A DNA stretch of 64,000 bases from Planktosalinus sp963975935 (lineage in GTDB: Bacteria > Bacteroidota > Bacteroidia > Flavobacteriales > Flavobacteriaceae): contig CAXBIQ010000001.1 in the NCBI GenBank assembly GCA_963975935.1, forward strand, positions 434,001 to 498,000, given 5' to 3'. Below, one piece after another: positions 42,646 to 52,389 of this stretch; position 1 is the stretch's first letter, and each line of letters begins with the position of its first letter. The notes beneath the pieces were generated by a model that saw only the letters and a program-made list of their open reading frames with translations, ran no database searches and was not told the origin of the DNA. A program made the position numbers and the translations under genes.

Positions 42646-43501
42646 CCTTTAGTTTCTTATGTGTCCTGAGAACTGCTTTTTCATTTTTGGAATCAATCCA
42701 TGACTGGCCTTTGACCTTTCGCATCAGGTTATCATAATGACGCATAATAAAAATGTTATATAAAGCCTTGCTTAAATTTTTGGGTTTGCGTGGAATTGAT
42801 CTTAAACTCATGCTAAAACCCGGTGTGATGTATTTCATATAATGCCAGTAACCTTCGGGCATATAGAGTACATTGCCGTGTTCTAAATGAGTTTTGTATC
42901 CTTTAGCTTTTTGCAAGGCCGGCCACTTTTTATAATCTGGGTTTGAAAAATCAATCTGCTCGTGGGTAATTAAGGAATGGGGAACTTTATACAAGTATTT
43001 ATTTTGCGACTGGTCAAACAATATGACTTCTTTTTTTCCGTGAAAATGAAAATGGAAAATATTGGCCAGGTCAATGTCATAGTGCATAAACGTATAAGAG
43101 TTTTCACCACCAAAAAACAACATGGGCAATCCTTTCATCAATTTGACCCCAAAATCAGGATAGGAGTAATCGTTTTGAAGTTGTGGCACTTCTTTTAGGA
43201 TATTCCATAGAAAAATACGGTAACGTGTGGGTTCACTTTTGAGCAAGTCAACATACTCCCGCATTTTCATTTTGTGATCGGGCTCATTGAATTTCTTCTC
43301 GGCATTAATAGGACGATCATCATACAATGGCACGGAAATATCCCCGGCAATTTGTGCCATATAATCGAGGTTCCATTTGGTAAACGCAGGCCAGTCTTCA
43401 ATAAACTGTTCGATTACAACGGGCTTTTGGGGTTTTAAGTAATGGTGTAAAAAATCTTCTTTGGAGATATTTTTCACCCTGGGGATTTCTTGTAAATTCA
43501 T
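42635..43501 (-). CDS. Cupin-like/JmjC-type oxygenase (cupin_8)
   Basis: 288 aa from the ATG at 43501 (MNLQEIPRV). It contains the JmjC-like Fe(II) site: H and D in FMHYDIDLANIFHFHFHGKK, and the distal His in VLYMPEGYWHYM. The N-terminal PVVIEQFIEDWPAFTKWNLDYM is typical of cupin_8 proteins. Probably a 2-oxoglutarate/Fe(II) oxygenase, possibly a protein hydroxylase; the substrate is unknown. Convergent with recX. Confidence 0.85.
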   Translation of the reverse strand: MNLQEIPRVKNISKEDFLHHYLKPQKPVVIEQFIEDWPAFTKWNLDYMAQIAGDISVPLYDDRPINAEKKFNEPDHKMKMREYVDLLKSEPTRYRIFLWNILKEVPQLQNDYSYPDFGVKLMKGLPMLFFGGENSYTFMHYDIDLANIFHFHFHGKKEVILFDQSQNKYLYKVPHSLITHEQIDFSNPDYKKWPALQKAKGYKTHLEHGNVLYMPEGYWHYMKYITPGFSMSLRSIPRKPKNLSKALYNIFIMRHYDNLMRKVKGQSWIDSKNEKAVLRTHKKLKVTG

Positions 43502-43628
43502 ACAGTCAACCAATTAGTCTGAATCAAATGTAGTATTTTATTCGGAAAATAATTGAAGGATTTCTTGTAAAATCATGTTAATGCCAGTGAAGCTTACCGA
43601 ATTAAAAAAAAGCATAAGCATAAGAGAA

Positions 43629-44012
43629 TTATTGTTTTTCTTCAATTTTATCCTCTTCCCCTTCACTTTTAAGTTCGTGTGTTGATTTTTTATACTTCCC
43701 TTTCAGGTCGTCGATAACTGACTTTCTCCACAATTTTACCCCGATAAAGTATGAGGCTCTTCCAATGAGGTGGGCTCCCACAGGGGCTGTGAGCAAAATA
43801 AATAAAATAATGGCAAGTACTCTGGAAGTGATGGAGAGGTCGTTAAAATAAATGGCCGCTGCACCCAGAATCAAACCGATGCCCAGTGTAGCCGCTTTGG
43901 TGGTTACTGAAATGCGCAAGTATGTATCAGGCATCCTGATAACCCCTACGGCCGCAAGCAACACAAATAAGGTTCCTGAAGTAGCTAATATGGCAATGAT
44001 AATATCACTCAT
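43629..44012 (-). CDS. mnhG: Mrp Na+/H+ antiporter subunit G
   Basis: 127 aa from the ATG at 44012. Three membrane helices in the first 90 residues with the MnhG pattern GVIRMPDTYLRISVTTKAATLGIG; a charged cytoplasmic tail follows (EGEEDKIEEKQ). Last gene of the seven-gene operon. It overlaps mnhF by 8 bp. Confidence 0.9.
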   Translation of the reverse strand: MSDIIIAILATSGTLFVLLAAVGVIRMPDTYLRISVTTKAATLGIGLILGAAAIYFNDLSITSRVLAIILFILLTAPVGAHLIGRASYFIGVKLWRKSVIDDLKGKYKKSTHELKSEGEEDKIEEKQ

Positions 44013-44280
44013 TTTTATTTCTTTTTTCGAGATAATAAGAAAACGCGACTGTACCCAAAAACGCAATCAGCGCCAGAATCATTGAGATATCAAGAAAGGT
44101 GGGCTGGTTTGTGGTGATGCTGTAAATCGCAATGACACCAATACTTGTGGTGATTAACAAGTCGAGGGTTATCACACGGTCCACAATGCTTGGGCCCATC
44201 AAAAACCGAATAAACAGCAACACGATGGACACGGCCAGTATGGGTAATAATATAAAATATAAATAGTCGTGTAAGGTCAT
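44005..44280 (-). CDS. mnhF: Mrp Na+/H+ antiporter subunit F
   Basis: 91 aa with three membrane helices and the MnhF motif GPSIVDRVITLDLLI. It is one of the small subunits needed for the intact antiporter. Overlaps mnhE by 4 bp (ATGA) and mnhG by 8 bp, so translation is coupled. Confidence 0.92.
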   Translation of the reverse strand: MTLHDYLYFILLPILAVSIVLLFIRFLMGPSIVDRVITLDLLITTSIGVIAIYSITTNQPTFLDISMILALIAFLGTVAFSYYLEKRNKNE

Positions 44281-44753
44281 CTCAATATTTCTAATAAACG
44301 TCTTTCAAATCCTTGTTTAATGCCTTGTATGAATTTTTCCTTGTCTGAAACATACATTCCGTGAACATAAAGTACTTTTTTATCATTTGAAACATCCAGG
44401 CTTAAAGTCCCGGGCGTGAGCGAAATCAAATTTGCCAACAGGGTGATTTCAAGATCAGATTCAGCATCCAGGGGTACTTTAATGATCCCCGGCTTCATAT
44501 AAAATTTTGGGGTGATAACATCATATGCCACCTGTATATTAGCCTTGATAAGTTCATAAAGGAAGAAAAATATAAATGCTATTACTTTTGGAAGTATCTT
44601 GAAATACTTGCTTTCTCCCCTTCCAATGGTAATGACCCATAAAATCAAAAAGCTCAATACAAACCCAAACAGGAAATTGAGAAAGGCAATGCTACCCGTC
44701 AATGCTACCCATATGAAGGTTAAAAGTATATTGCTTAAAAATTTTCCTTTCAT
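44277..44753 (-). CDS. mnhE: Mrp Na+/H+ antiporter subunit E
   Basis: 158 aa with N-terminal membrane helices and the cytoplasmic PGIIKVPLDAESDLEITLLANLISLTPGTLSLDVS region, the signature of MnhE. It follows mnhD after 6 bp. Confidence 0.92.
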   Translation of the reverse strand: MKGKFLSNILLTFIWVALTGSIAFLNFLFGFVLSFLILWVITIGRGESKYFKILPKVIAFIFFFLYELIKANIQVAYDVITPKFYMKPGIIKVPLDAESDLEITLLANLISLTPGTLSLDVSNDKKVLYVHGMYVSDKEKFIQGIKQGFERRLLEILR

Positions 44754-44759
44754 AATTTT

Positions 44760-46274
44760 CTAATCTAATGGACCGAGTACAGACTCAATATAAAGTTGAT
44801 TGTTCATCAATTCACTTCCCACCCGCAAGGCTAATTGCTGAATGTTTTCTGCACCAAAACCAATATACAATGAAATGAGTGCTAAAAAAACAATGGGAGC
44901 AACTATCTGAATTTTCTTTTCAATTTTCAAGATGTCAAAATACCTGAAATTTTGCAAACGGGGGAGGGTAATACCTTCTTTCCAAAATACGTCCGCCCAC
45001 ATCCTCGCAATCACAAACATGGTTATAAAGGTACCAAATAAAACAGCTGCGATGAGCCAGAAGTTTTCAACTTTGAAACTTTCGGAAATCAAAGCCAATT
45101 TTGGCCAAAAACCTGATAGCGGTGGAATTCCCACCAATGAAAAGAAAGGAATTACCATCAATAAAGACAGTAAAGGATATTTTGCATAAATGCCCCCCAA
45201 ATCCCGCATACTGAATGTGCCCTTTATGCGGTAGATTAAACCACTCACCATAAATAAATTTGTCTTGACAATAATGTCATGTATGAGATAAAAAATAGCT
45301 CCGGCAAGTGCTGCTTCAGTATAAAGACCGAGACCTAATACCATATACCCAATGTGGCAAATGATAAGATATGAAAACATTTTTGCAATATTATTTTGGA
45401 CCAGTGCGCCTATTGCACCTGTAAATAATGTCAAAGCTGCGATGACCAAAATAATGGTTTCTAAAAAGGCATCCCCAACAAAAATAAGCGTAAAAACCCT
45501 GATGAGAGCATACACACCCACTTTGGTCAACAACCCGCCAAATATTGCCGAAACAGCCGGGGGCGGGGTATGATATGACGCCGGAAGCCAAAAGTACAAA
45601 GGAAATATTGCTGCTTTTATACCAAACCCTATCAAAAACAGGATGGCAGTAACTTCTACAAGGCCCCTGTTTTCAACGGCTGCAATCTTTAAAGATAAAT
45701 CGGCCATGTTTAAAGAACCTGTCAAACCATATAGAACAGCGATGGCCGTAAGGAATATAACAGAGGCAAAAATGTTAAGCGTAAAATACTTTACTGCCCC
45801 TTCCAGCTGTTTTCTCTCCCCTCCCAGGGTAATCAATACAAACGAGCTAATTATGATTATCTCAAACCAAACAAATAAGTTGAAAATATCACCCGTTAAA
45901 AAAGCCCCGTTGATGCCTAGCAACAAAAAGTGTAAAACCGGTAAAAAGCCAAATTTTAAACGAGCTTTCAAAATGGTTCCCACAGAAAATACTGAAACTG
46001 CAAGGCCGCTAATCCCAGTTAATAAAACCAGGGTAGCCGCAAAAGTATCTGCAACAAAGGTGATTCCAAAGGGGGCTTCCCAGTTACCGGATTGAATTGT
46101 CAAAGTACCGTTATTCCACACAGTAGTAAACAACCAAACTGCAATGAGCATACTCAAAATACTTCCCGAGACACTAATAACTTTTTGAATCCTGATACTT
46201 CTCCATGAAAAGAGCATCAGGATTGCCAGTAGCAACTGAATCAAGATGGGATATAAAACAATGTGCTGTATCAT
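44760..46274 (-). CDS. mnhD: Mrp Na+/H+ antiporter subunit D
   Basis: 504 aa, about 14 helices, homologous to Nuo M/N proton channels. Key features: WFEIIIISSFVLITLGG (channel Glu), LLTKVGVYALIRVFTL with the conserved Lys, and FYLIHDIIVKTNLFM. It is one of two ion-channel subunits of the antiporter. Overlaps mnhC by 4 bp. Confidence 0.94.
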   Translation of the reverse strand: MIQHIVLYPILIQLLLAILMLFSWRSIRIQKVISVSGSILSMLIAVWLFTTVWNNGTLTIQSGNWEAPFGITFVADTFAATLVLLTGISGLAVSVFSVGTILKARLKFGFLPVLHFLLLGINGAFLTGDIFNLFVWFEIIIISSFVLITLGGERKQLEGAVKYFTLNIFASVIFLTAIAVLYGLTGSLNMADLSLKIAAVENRGLVEVTAILFLIGFGIKAAIFPLYFWLPASYHTPPPAVSAIFGGLLTKVGVYALIRVFTLIFVGDAFLETIILVIAALTLFTGAIGALVQNNIAKMFSYLIICHIGYMVLGLGLYTEAALAGAIFYLIHDIIVKTNLFMVSGLIYRIKGTFSMRDLGGIYAKYPLLSLLMVIPFFSLVGIPPLSGFWPKLALISESFKVENFWLIAAVLFGTFITMFVIARMWADVFWKEGITLPRLQNFRYFDILKIEKKIQIVAPIVFLALISLYIGFGAENIQQLALRVGSELMNNQLYIESVLGPLD

Positions 46275-46630
46275 GAAAATTCGTCAGTTGAGTTCATTTT
46301 ATCAATATCATCGGTTTTAACGACTTTATAAGCTCTTTTAATTAGAACAATGGCAAATGACTGCAATCCAAAACTTATTACGATAGCCGTCAATATGAGT
46401 GCCTGCGGAACGGGGTCTGCATAGGCATCAAGAAAAAATTTGGATTCTTCGGGAATAATGGGTGGCTTGCCTTTGGTAATCCTGCCTAAAAGAAAAATGA
46501 GCAGGTTTGCACCATTCCCCAAAAGGATGAGCCCTATGATGAGTTTTACCAAACTTCTGCGCAGCATCATATACAAGCCCGAAGCATATAAAAGTCCTAT
46601 CAATACGGCAATTAAAAATTCCATAATCAA
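46271..46630 (-). CDS. mnhC: Mrp Na+/H+ antiporter subunit C
   Basis: 119 aa, three helices, NuoK-like: YMMLRRSLVKLIIGLILLGNGANLLIFLLG and DPVPQALILTAIVISFG. It overlaps both mnhB and mnhD by 4 bp, the tight spacing typical of this operon. Confidence 0.93.
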   Translation of the reverse strand: MIMEFLIAVLIGLLYASGLYMMLRRSLVKLIIGLILLGNGANLLIFLLGRITKGKPPIIPEESKFFLDAYADPVPQALILTAIVISFGLQSFAIVLIKRAYKVVKTDDIDKMNSTDEFS

Positions 46631-47040
46631 GCAGATTCAGTTATTGTAAATATTATTGTCAATGATACACCAATTACAACTAGATAAACTCCTATATCAA
46701 AAAATAAGGCTGAACCAATCATTCCGATAACAGCGAGTGGTTCAGGAAACCATATCCCGGTCATAAAAGGAAAGCCTGACAGCAAAATGGGTGCAAGGCC
46801 ACTCAAAAAAGCCAAAAACAGTCCTACAGGCATAATATATCCTGGGTGAAAACGCATAAGATCTTTGGTGTTTTCAAGACCGTTTGCAAATGCGTGTAAC
46901 ACAAAAGCGATAGAAGCGATAAGGCCCCCAACAAAACCCCCACCCGGCAAATAATGACCGCGCAACAGTATGAAAACTGAAAACAACAGCAGTAACGGCA
47001 ACAGGTAGTTAGACGCAGTTTTAAGGATTATTGTTTTCAT
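46627..47040 (-). CDS. mnhB: Mrp Na+/H+ antiporter subunit B
   Basis: 137 aa with four helices and the MnhB pattern LLRGHYLPGGGFVGGLIASIAFVLHAFA. It follows mnhA after 10 bp. The MbhE-like segment is carried by the C-terminus of subunit A, as usual for the Mrp group with separate A and B genes. Confidence 0.93.
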   Translation of the reverse strand: MKTIILKTASNYLLPLLLLFSVFILLRGHYLPGGGFVGGLIASIAFVLHAFANGLENTKDLMRFHPGYIMPVGLFLAFLSGLAPILLSGFPFMTGIWFPEPLAVIGMIGSALFFDIGVYLVVIGVSLTIIFTITESA

Positions 47041-47050
47041 ATTTATAAAT

Positions 47051-49357
47051 TTATCTTCTTTCTTTTTTTGTCAATCGTAATTTCAGTAAGGAGAACACCC
47101 CAATAGCGGCTATGGTCAACACGACAATCTCCATAAAAGTATCAATTCCTCTGAAATCAACCAATATCACGTTTACGACATTTTTTCCTTTTGCAAGTAC
47201 GTATGCATTTTGGGCATAATAATCAGTAATTTCAGAGCCCTGAGCTTCTCCCAGAACTTCCAGAGCCAGTAAGGCTATTAATCCACCAAAGACGAGTGAT
47301 AAAACCCCATCTTTAATCCTCATTTTATATTCAGATATATTCAGGTATTTGGGAAGTTTATATAATACCAATACAAATAAAATTACTGTAAGCGTATCAA
47401 TAGAAAATTGCGTCATGGCAAGATCCGGTGCACTGTAATATGCAAAAATAAGACTGATGGTGAGGCCCACAACGCCCATTGCGGCAACAGCTGCAAGCCT
47501 TGAGCGGGTAAAGACAGTATAAAATATTGCAACAATCATTACAAGTACAGTCAACACTTCATAAATCGTTAGTTCAGATAATGAATCATAATCGGGCACA
47601 TAGCTGATGTTCTTAATTAAATTATAACCAATTAAAATAACCAAAAAGAGAATGATTGTAGAAACATAATTTCTCAAATAACCATTTTGCAAAAATCGGG
47701 TAATAAAACACGAAGCTTTTCCAATAAAAAAACCTGTCCCTTCAACAATGGATTTAGGGGAGATGGGTTCCAGTTTTGCTATTTTTTCCTCACGTTTCCC
47801 TGAAGGCTTCAATAGGAAATACAACAATAATCCAATACCAATGGTAGCGGCACTAAGGCCTAAAATAAGATTGAATCCATGCCAAAGCTTCAGGTGAACC
47901 TCGCTGCCTGTTGCGCCCATGGCTGTCACGGCCGGCTGTATCAAAGCACCTTGTATGATGGAAGGAAACAAACCTATGACGATACCCAGAGTTGCCAGGA
48001 TCAATGGCGGAATCCATAAGAGAAAATGAGGCATCTGCACTTTTTCAAAAGAAGATGGCAGCTTTCCCGTAAAGGGTTTTACACCGGCAAGAAAACCGGC
48101 ATATAATAACAGGATATTTGTAGCCACGGCCAAAACCGTAAGTAAAACTGCCGAAGACCCAAAATTGAGTGTGGCTTCATAAATCAAATCTTTACCTAAA
48201 AAACCAAAGCTGGGTGGGATACCCGCATTTGAAATTGCAGCCAGAAAACCTGCAATTGCAACCGGTAGTAAAACCTTCCGGAGTCCGGATAATATCATGA
48301 CGTTTCTGGATCCTGTCCCTTGGTCTATGATTCCCGTTACAAGGAATAATGTTGCTTTGTATAATGCATGTACCAGTATAAAGACACACGCAGCAACCAG
48401 CGCATCCTGTGTGCCCAGACCAATTAAAAATACTAAAACACCCAGTGCAGAAATGGTGGAATATGCCAGAATCCCTTTCAAATCGGTTCTGAATAAGGTG
48501 TGTATAGCGGCATACAGCATGGTTATGGCACCCACAACTATTAATGTTGAGTTCCAGAATTCTGTGCTTCCCAATACGGGTGTAAAACGCATCAATAAAT
48601 AAACACCTGCTTTTACCATCGTTGCAGAGTGCAGATATGTAGAAACAGGAGTAGGGGCTTTCATCGCGCCGGGCAACCAAAAGTGAAACGGAAACTGGGC
48701 AGATTTTGTAAAAGCTGCACCAAATATAAGTAGTATGATAATGATATAGTGGGAGCTTTCGGCTATAATTTCTTTTGACGAAAGCATTTCTGAGATACTG
48801 TATGTGCCGGCAACAGAACCTAAAATAAGTCCTCCGGCAAGCAATAACAATCCACCCATTCCGGTAATGGCAAGGGCCAAGATAGCAGATTTTCTGGAGG
48901 CTTCATCTTTATTGTTGAACCCGATGAGAAAAAACGAACTAATACTAGTCAATTCCCAGAAAACAAAAAGGGAAATAATATTATCTGAAAGTACCAGCCC
49001 AAGCATGGCGGCCATAAAAATACCGAGATACCCATAAAAGCGATCCAGGTATTCGTGTCCTTTTAAATAAGAGGCTGTATAAGCAAACACCAGAAAACCA
49101 ATTCCGGTAATCATTAATGAGAATATAAGAGAAATCCCGTCAAGGGTAAAATTGAGATTCACATCATAAGAAGGCACCCAGGCAAAGGATTGGGTAATAA
49201 CCTCACCACTTGCAATACGATTGGCAAATTGCAGAAAATATACAAAAAGGCCTAAGGGAACCAAGGAAGATAGGATGGCTAATTTACCTTTTAAAAATTT
49301 GCCGGCAACTACCAAAAAAAGGGAAAATACAAAACCTGTGAGTATTGCTATGAGCAT
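47051..49357 (-). CDS. mnhA: Mrp Na+/H+ antiporter subunit A
   Basis: 768 aa, NuoL-like with a C-terminal extension. Motifs: FVFWELTSISSFFLIGF, the Lys/His-containing FHFWLPGAMKAPTPVSTYLHSATMVKAGVYLL, and the C-terminal MbhD-like part (VGLTISLIFAYYSAPDLAMTQFSIDTLTVI) followed by an MbhE-like end with NVILVDFRGIDTFMEI. Largest subunit of the multisubunit antiporter that exchanges cytoplasmic Na+ for H+. First gene of mnhABCDEFG. Confidence 0.95.
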   Translation of the reverse strand: MLIAILTGFVFSLFLVVAGKFLKGKLAILSSLVPLGLFVYFLQFANRIASGEVITQSFAWVPSYDVNLNFTLDGISLIFSLMITGIGFLVFAYTASYLKGHEYLDRFYGYLGIFMAAMLGLVLSDNIISLFVFWELTSISSFFLIGFNNKDEASRKSAILALAITGMGGLLLLAGGLILGSVAGTYSISEMLSSKEIIAESSHYIIIILLIFGAAFTKSAQFPFHFWLPGAMKAPTPVSTYLHSATMVKAGVYLLMRFTPVLGSTEFWNSTLIVVGAITMLYAAIHTLFRTDLKGILAYSTISALGVLVFLIGLGTQDALVAACVFILVHALYKATLFLVTGIIDQGTGSRNVMILSGLRKVLLPVAIAGFLAAISNAGIPPSFGFLGKDLIYEATLNFGSSAVLLTVLAVATNILLLYAGFLAGVKPFTGKLPSSFEKVQMPHFLLWIPPLILATLGIVIGLFPSIIQGALIQPAVTAMGATGSEVHLKLWHGFNLILGLSAATIGIGLLLYFLLKPSGKREEKIAKLEPISPKSIVEGTGFFIGKASCFITRFLQNGYLRNYVSTIILFLVILIGYNLIKNISYVPDYDSLSELTIYEVLTVLVMIVAIFYTVFTRSRLAAVAAMGVVGLTISLIFAYYSAPDLAMTQFSIDTLTVILFVLVLYKLPKYLNISEYKMRIKDGVLSLVFGGLIALLALEVLGEAQGSEITDYYAQNAYVLAKGKNVVNVILVDFRGIDTFMEIVVLTIAAIGVFSLLKLRLTKKERR

Positions 49358-49376
49358 ATGTATTCAAGTGTATGGA

Positions 49377-49384
49377 CAAATATA
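49377..49384 (-). promoter_or_regulatory. Putative -7 element of the mrp operon
   Basis: Minus strand TATATTTG about 20 bp before the mnhA start; no convincing -33 box. Confidence 0.45.
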
Positions 49385-49465
49385 AAGGAATTCCACAAGT
49401 TTTGAAATATTCGGACGTCTTTAAAAGTACTTCGGAGGAAGGTTTAACAAGTTGGTAACATTTAA

Positions 49466-49499
49466 AAAATAAAAAACCCGATAAAAAGATTATCGGGTT
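49466..49499 (-). terminator. Rho-independent terminator after atpC
   Basis: AACCCGATAA...TTATCGGGTT, a 10-bp stem followed by TTTTTTA on the minus strand. Confidence 0.85.
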
Positions 49500-49521
49500 G
49501 TGATTGTTTGTATTTGTTTGA

Positions 49522-49800
49522 TTAATCTGCCAAAATAATTACTTTATTGTTGTTCATTTCCAAGGTGCCACTTTTAATAAACAAGGTCCATCTACCATCA
49601 GTACTTTTGCTGAACAATTTTTTTTGAGCATCAGAAAATGATAGATTCCCGTCTATTTTAACAAGTCCTTCCTGTAATATGGAAACAATGGGGGCGTGGT
49701 TATCCAGCATTTGAAACTCACCATTGACACCGGGCACTGCAACCGATTTTACTTCGGCTTGCAATAAAACGGCTTCAGGTGAAATGATTTCTAATTTCAT
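49522..49800 (-). CDS. atpC: ATP synthase epsilon subunit, short form
   Basis: 92 aa: only the N-terminal beta-sandwich domain (MKLEIISPEAVLLQAEVKSVAVPGVNGEFQMLDNHAPIVS ...). The C-terminal helical hairpin found in the ~135-aa E. coli subunit is missing. Short epsilon subunits are usual in Bacteroidota. It couples beta rotation to the central stalk. It is downstream of atpD; a 14-bp inverted repeat lies between them. Confidence 0.92.
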   Translation of the reverse strand: MKLEIISPEAVLLQAEVKSVAVPGVNGEFQMLDNHAPIVSILQEGLVKIDGNLSFSDAQKKLFSKSTDGRWTLFIKSGTLEMNNNKVIILAD

Positions 49801-49820
49801 AATAAGTTTAAGGTTTAAGG

Positions 49821-49860
49821 TTCAAAGTTCAAGGTTTAACTTTGAGCCTTGAACTTTGAA
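49821..49860. repeat. Inverted repeat between atpD and atpC
   Basis: TTCAAAGTTCAAGG (49821-49834) and its exact complement (49847-49860) form a 14-bp stem with a 12-nt loop. Related TTCAA/TTTAAGG units extend it on both sides. It looks like a mobile mini-repeat or an intercistronic stem. Confidence 0.8.
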
Positions 49861-49871
49861 CTTTGAATTTT

Positions 49872-51377
49872 TTAGGCTTCAGCAAGCATTTTCTCTCCGG
49901 CTTCAATAGCTTCTTCAATAGAACCTTTCAAGTTGAATGCTGCTTCAGGAAGGTGGTCTAATTCACCGTCCATAATCATATTGAATCCTTTGATTGTTTC
50001 TTTAATATCAACCAATACTCCTTTAAGACCTGTAAACTGTTCTGCCACGTGGAAAGGCTGTGAAAGGAAACGCTGAACACGACGTGCACGGTTAACCGCA
50101 AGTTTGTCTTCTTCAGAAAGTTCTTCCATACCTAAGATGGCAATAATATCCTGTAATTCTTTATATCGTTGTAGTAACTCTTTTACCCTTGAAGCACAGT
50201 TGTAGTGTTCAGCACCCAAAATTTCCTTGGTCAAAATCCTTGATGTTGAATCCAATGGATCCACAGCAGGATAGATACCCAACTCGGCAATTTTACGTGA
50301 AAGTACTGTTGTAGCATCCAAGTGGGCAAATGTTGTTGCAGGCGCAGGATCCGTCAAGTCATCTGCAGGTACATACACCGCTTGTACAGATGTAATCGAA
50401 CCTCTTTTGGTTGAAGTAATACGCTCCTGCATTGCACCCATTTCAGTTGCTAGTGTTGGTTGGTAACCCACCGCAGAAGGCATACGACCCAAAAGTGCAG
50501 ATACTTCAGAACCTGCTTGTGTAAATCTAAAGATGTTATCAACGAAGAAAAGAACGTCTTTTCCTTGTCCTTCACCGGAACCGTCACGGAAATATTCTGC
50601 AATGGTTAATCCTGAAAGTGCAACACGGGCACGTGCTCCGGGAGGCTCGTTCATTTGTCCGAATACGAAAGTTGCTTTCGATTCTTTCATGGCTTTTTTG
50701 TCAACTTTGGATAAATCCCATCCGCCATTTTCCATTGAGTGCATAAAGTCGTCACCATATTTGATAATACCAGACTCAAGCATTTCTCTCAAAAGGTCAT
50801 TACCTTCACGGGTTCTTTCACCCACTCCGGCAAACACAGATAGACCACCGTGTCCTTTTGCAATATTGTTAATCAATTCCTGTATCAAAACGGTTTTACC
50901 AACACCGGCACCACCAAACAGACCAATTTTACCTCCTTTTGCATAAGGCTCAATCAGGTCAATAACTTTGATACCTGTGAAAAGTACTTCGGTAGAAGTT
51001 GATAAATCTTCAAATTTTGGTGCATCACGGTGAATGGGAAGTCCATGTTCACCGGCTTTTGGCAAGTTGCCAATTCCGTCAATGGCGTCACCAATCACGT
51101 TAAATAATCTTCCGTAAATATCATCACCAATGGGCATTTGAATGGGTGCTCCTGTGGCAACCACATCAACGCCTCTGCTCAATCCGTCTGTTGAGTCCAT
51201 AGAGATGGTCCTCACGGTATTCTCACCCACGTGAGATTGTACCTCAAGAATCAACTTCCCGGTGGGCATTTCAATTTCTAATGAATCGTAAATTTTGGGT
51301 AGTTCAGCACCGCTTGAAAACTCAACGTCCACAACCGGACCAATGATTTGAGCAACTTTACCTGTAACGTTTGACAT
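49872..51377 (-). CDS. atpD: ATP synthase beta subunit
   Basis: 501 aa. Walker A GGAGVGKTVL, the GERTREGNDL segment with catalytic Glu, Walker B DVLFFVDNIFRFTQAGSEVSALLGRMPSAVGYQPTLA region, and the closing LPEAAFNLKG. Catalytic subunit of F1. As in most Bacteroidota, atpDC is separate from the rest of the ATP synthase genes. A TATCTTTG box (51450-51457, minus strand) is a possible -7 element. Confidence 0.97.
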   Translation of the reverse strand: MSNVTGKVAQIIGPVVDVEFSSGAELPKIYDSLEIEMPTGKLILEVQSHVGENTVRTISMDSTDGLSRGVDVVATGAPIQMPIGDDIYGRLFNVIGDAIDGIGNLPKAGEHGLPIHRDAPKFEDLSTSTEVLFTGIKVIDLIEPYAKGGKIGLFGGAGVGKTVLIQELINNIAKGHGGLSVFAGVGERTREGNDLLREMLESGIIKYGDDFMHSMENGGWDLSKVDKKAMKESKATFVFGQMNEPPGARARVALSGLTIAEYFRDGSGEGQGKDVLFFVDNIFRFTQAGSEVSALLGRMPSAVGYQPTLATEMGAMQERITSTKRGSITSVQAVYVPADDLTDPAPATTFAHLDATTVLSRKIAELGIYPAVDPLDSTSRILTKEILGAEHYNCASRVKELLQRYKELQDIIAILGMEELSEEDKLAVNRARRVQRFLSQPFHVAEQFTGLKGVLVDIKETIKGFNMIMDGELDHLPEAAFNLKGSIEEAIEAGEKMLAEA

Positions 51378-51603
51378 TGTTAACTATTTATTGTTTAGCA
51401 AATTAATTATCATAAAAACCTAAGCAAATAGGTCACGATTTTCACGGCGCAAAGATAGTTTTTTTAATTGAAATAAAAACCAATGATTTTGAGATTTTTT
51501 TCTTCTGCAATCGTCTGTTCTGCTGATTGATTTTACTTTCCCTCAAATATAAAAACAGATTGAAATGTTGCTATCATTCCGTTTTGTGAAGTTTTAAACA
51601 GCA

Positions 51604-52251
51604 TTATAGATTTTCAGAATAATCTTCCCAGCCCCAGGAAGGTTCCGGAATTTCAATTTCTTTGGTCAGGTCAAAGGAGATGGAGAATTCCCTTTCTGTA
51701 CCCAGACGTTTTAAATTATAAGTGTATGTGGAATCATCAACGGTTATCCACCACACATTTGTGGCAGCAGCCGGGATGATCTCTCGGGTTTGTTCATCTG
51801 CCGGAAAAACAGCTATATTCGGTAGTCCGCTGTTGGTGGTAGTGCCACCATACATCGTCACCTCGTCGTCTGAACCGTCTTCGTGACGGTGGTCGTGTTT
51901 GATTTCAATTTTTCCGTTGTCATATCTTAAAACCCATGTCCTGCTTCTGTTGTCGCCCACGTTGAAGGGAATAAAAATTTCAGTGTCACTGCAGGACAAA
52001 AGGTGCATCACGAGTTTCTTTCCCCTGAAATCATCATTTTCAGGAGCTTTGATAACTTCGCCTTCAAAAGCTTTGCCGCAATGCGACCTCAGGGTATCCC
52101 AAAAGGCTTTTGCGCCGGTTTCTGTATCGGTTTTGGTTTCAACAACTTCTTCGACGTCTTCCTCCACATGTTCTTCAACAGTGTCTTTTTGCTTGGTTTC
52201 ACAAGCGATGAACAACAGTGCCATCAGGGTTGGTATGAATAATTTTTTCAT
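51604..52251 (-). CDS. Lipoprotein of unknown function
   Basis: 215 aa. Lipobox LLFIACETK with Cys at 17, then an acidic Glu/Val/Thr linker (about 20-47), then a folded domain with AFWDTLRSHCGKAFEGEVI, MHLLSCSDTEIFIPFNVGDNRSRTWVL and DHRHEDGSDDEVTMYGG. Not recognised beyond being a conserved secreted Bacteroidota family. The HDHRHED segment could bind a metal (speculative). Probably anchored on the periplasmic or outer face. It borders the cassette region on its left side. Confidence 0.65.
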   Translation of the reverse strand: MKKLFIPTLMALLFIACETKQKDTVEEHVEEDVEEVVETKTDTETGAKAFWDTLRSHCGKAFEGEVIKAPENDDFRGKKLVMHLLSCSDTEIFIPFNVGDNRSRTWVLRYDNGKIEIKHDHRHEDGSDDEVTMYGGTTTNSGLPNIAVFPADEQTREIIPAAATNVWWITVDDSTYTYNLKRLGTEREFSISFDLTKEIEIPEPSWGWEDYSENL

Positions 52252-52389
52252 TTGAATTTGTTTTGGTTAGTTTTCTTGTAAAAGTAGCGAAATGATTTTT
52301 ATTTTTTAGAAGCTTCGTTTTTCCTTTAATATATTGTGTGCTTTCTTAAAAAAATAACACCTAATCTTTTGGGAATTTGAGAAAAAAAC

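Noticed and set aside
45643..46095. 150-aa plus-strand frame
   Set aside because: Antisense to mnhD, whose membrane-protein codons often leave an open complementary frame.
48192..48680. 162-aa minus-strand frame
   Set aside because: Out-of-frame shadow within mnhA; Cys/His-rich nonsense composition.
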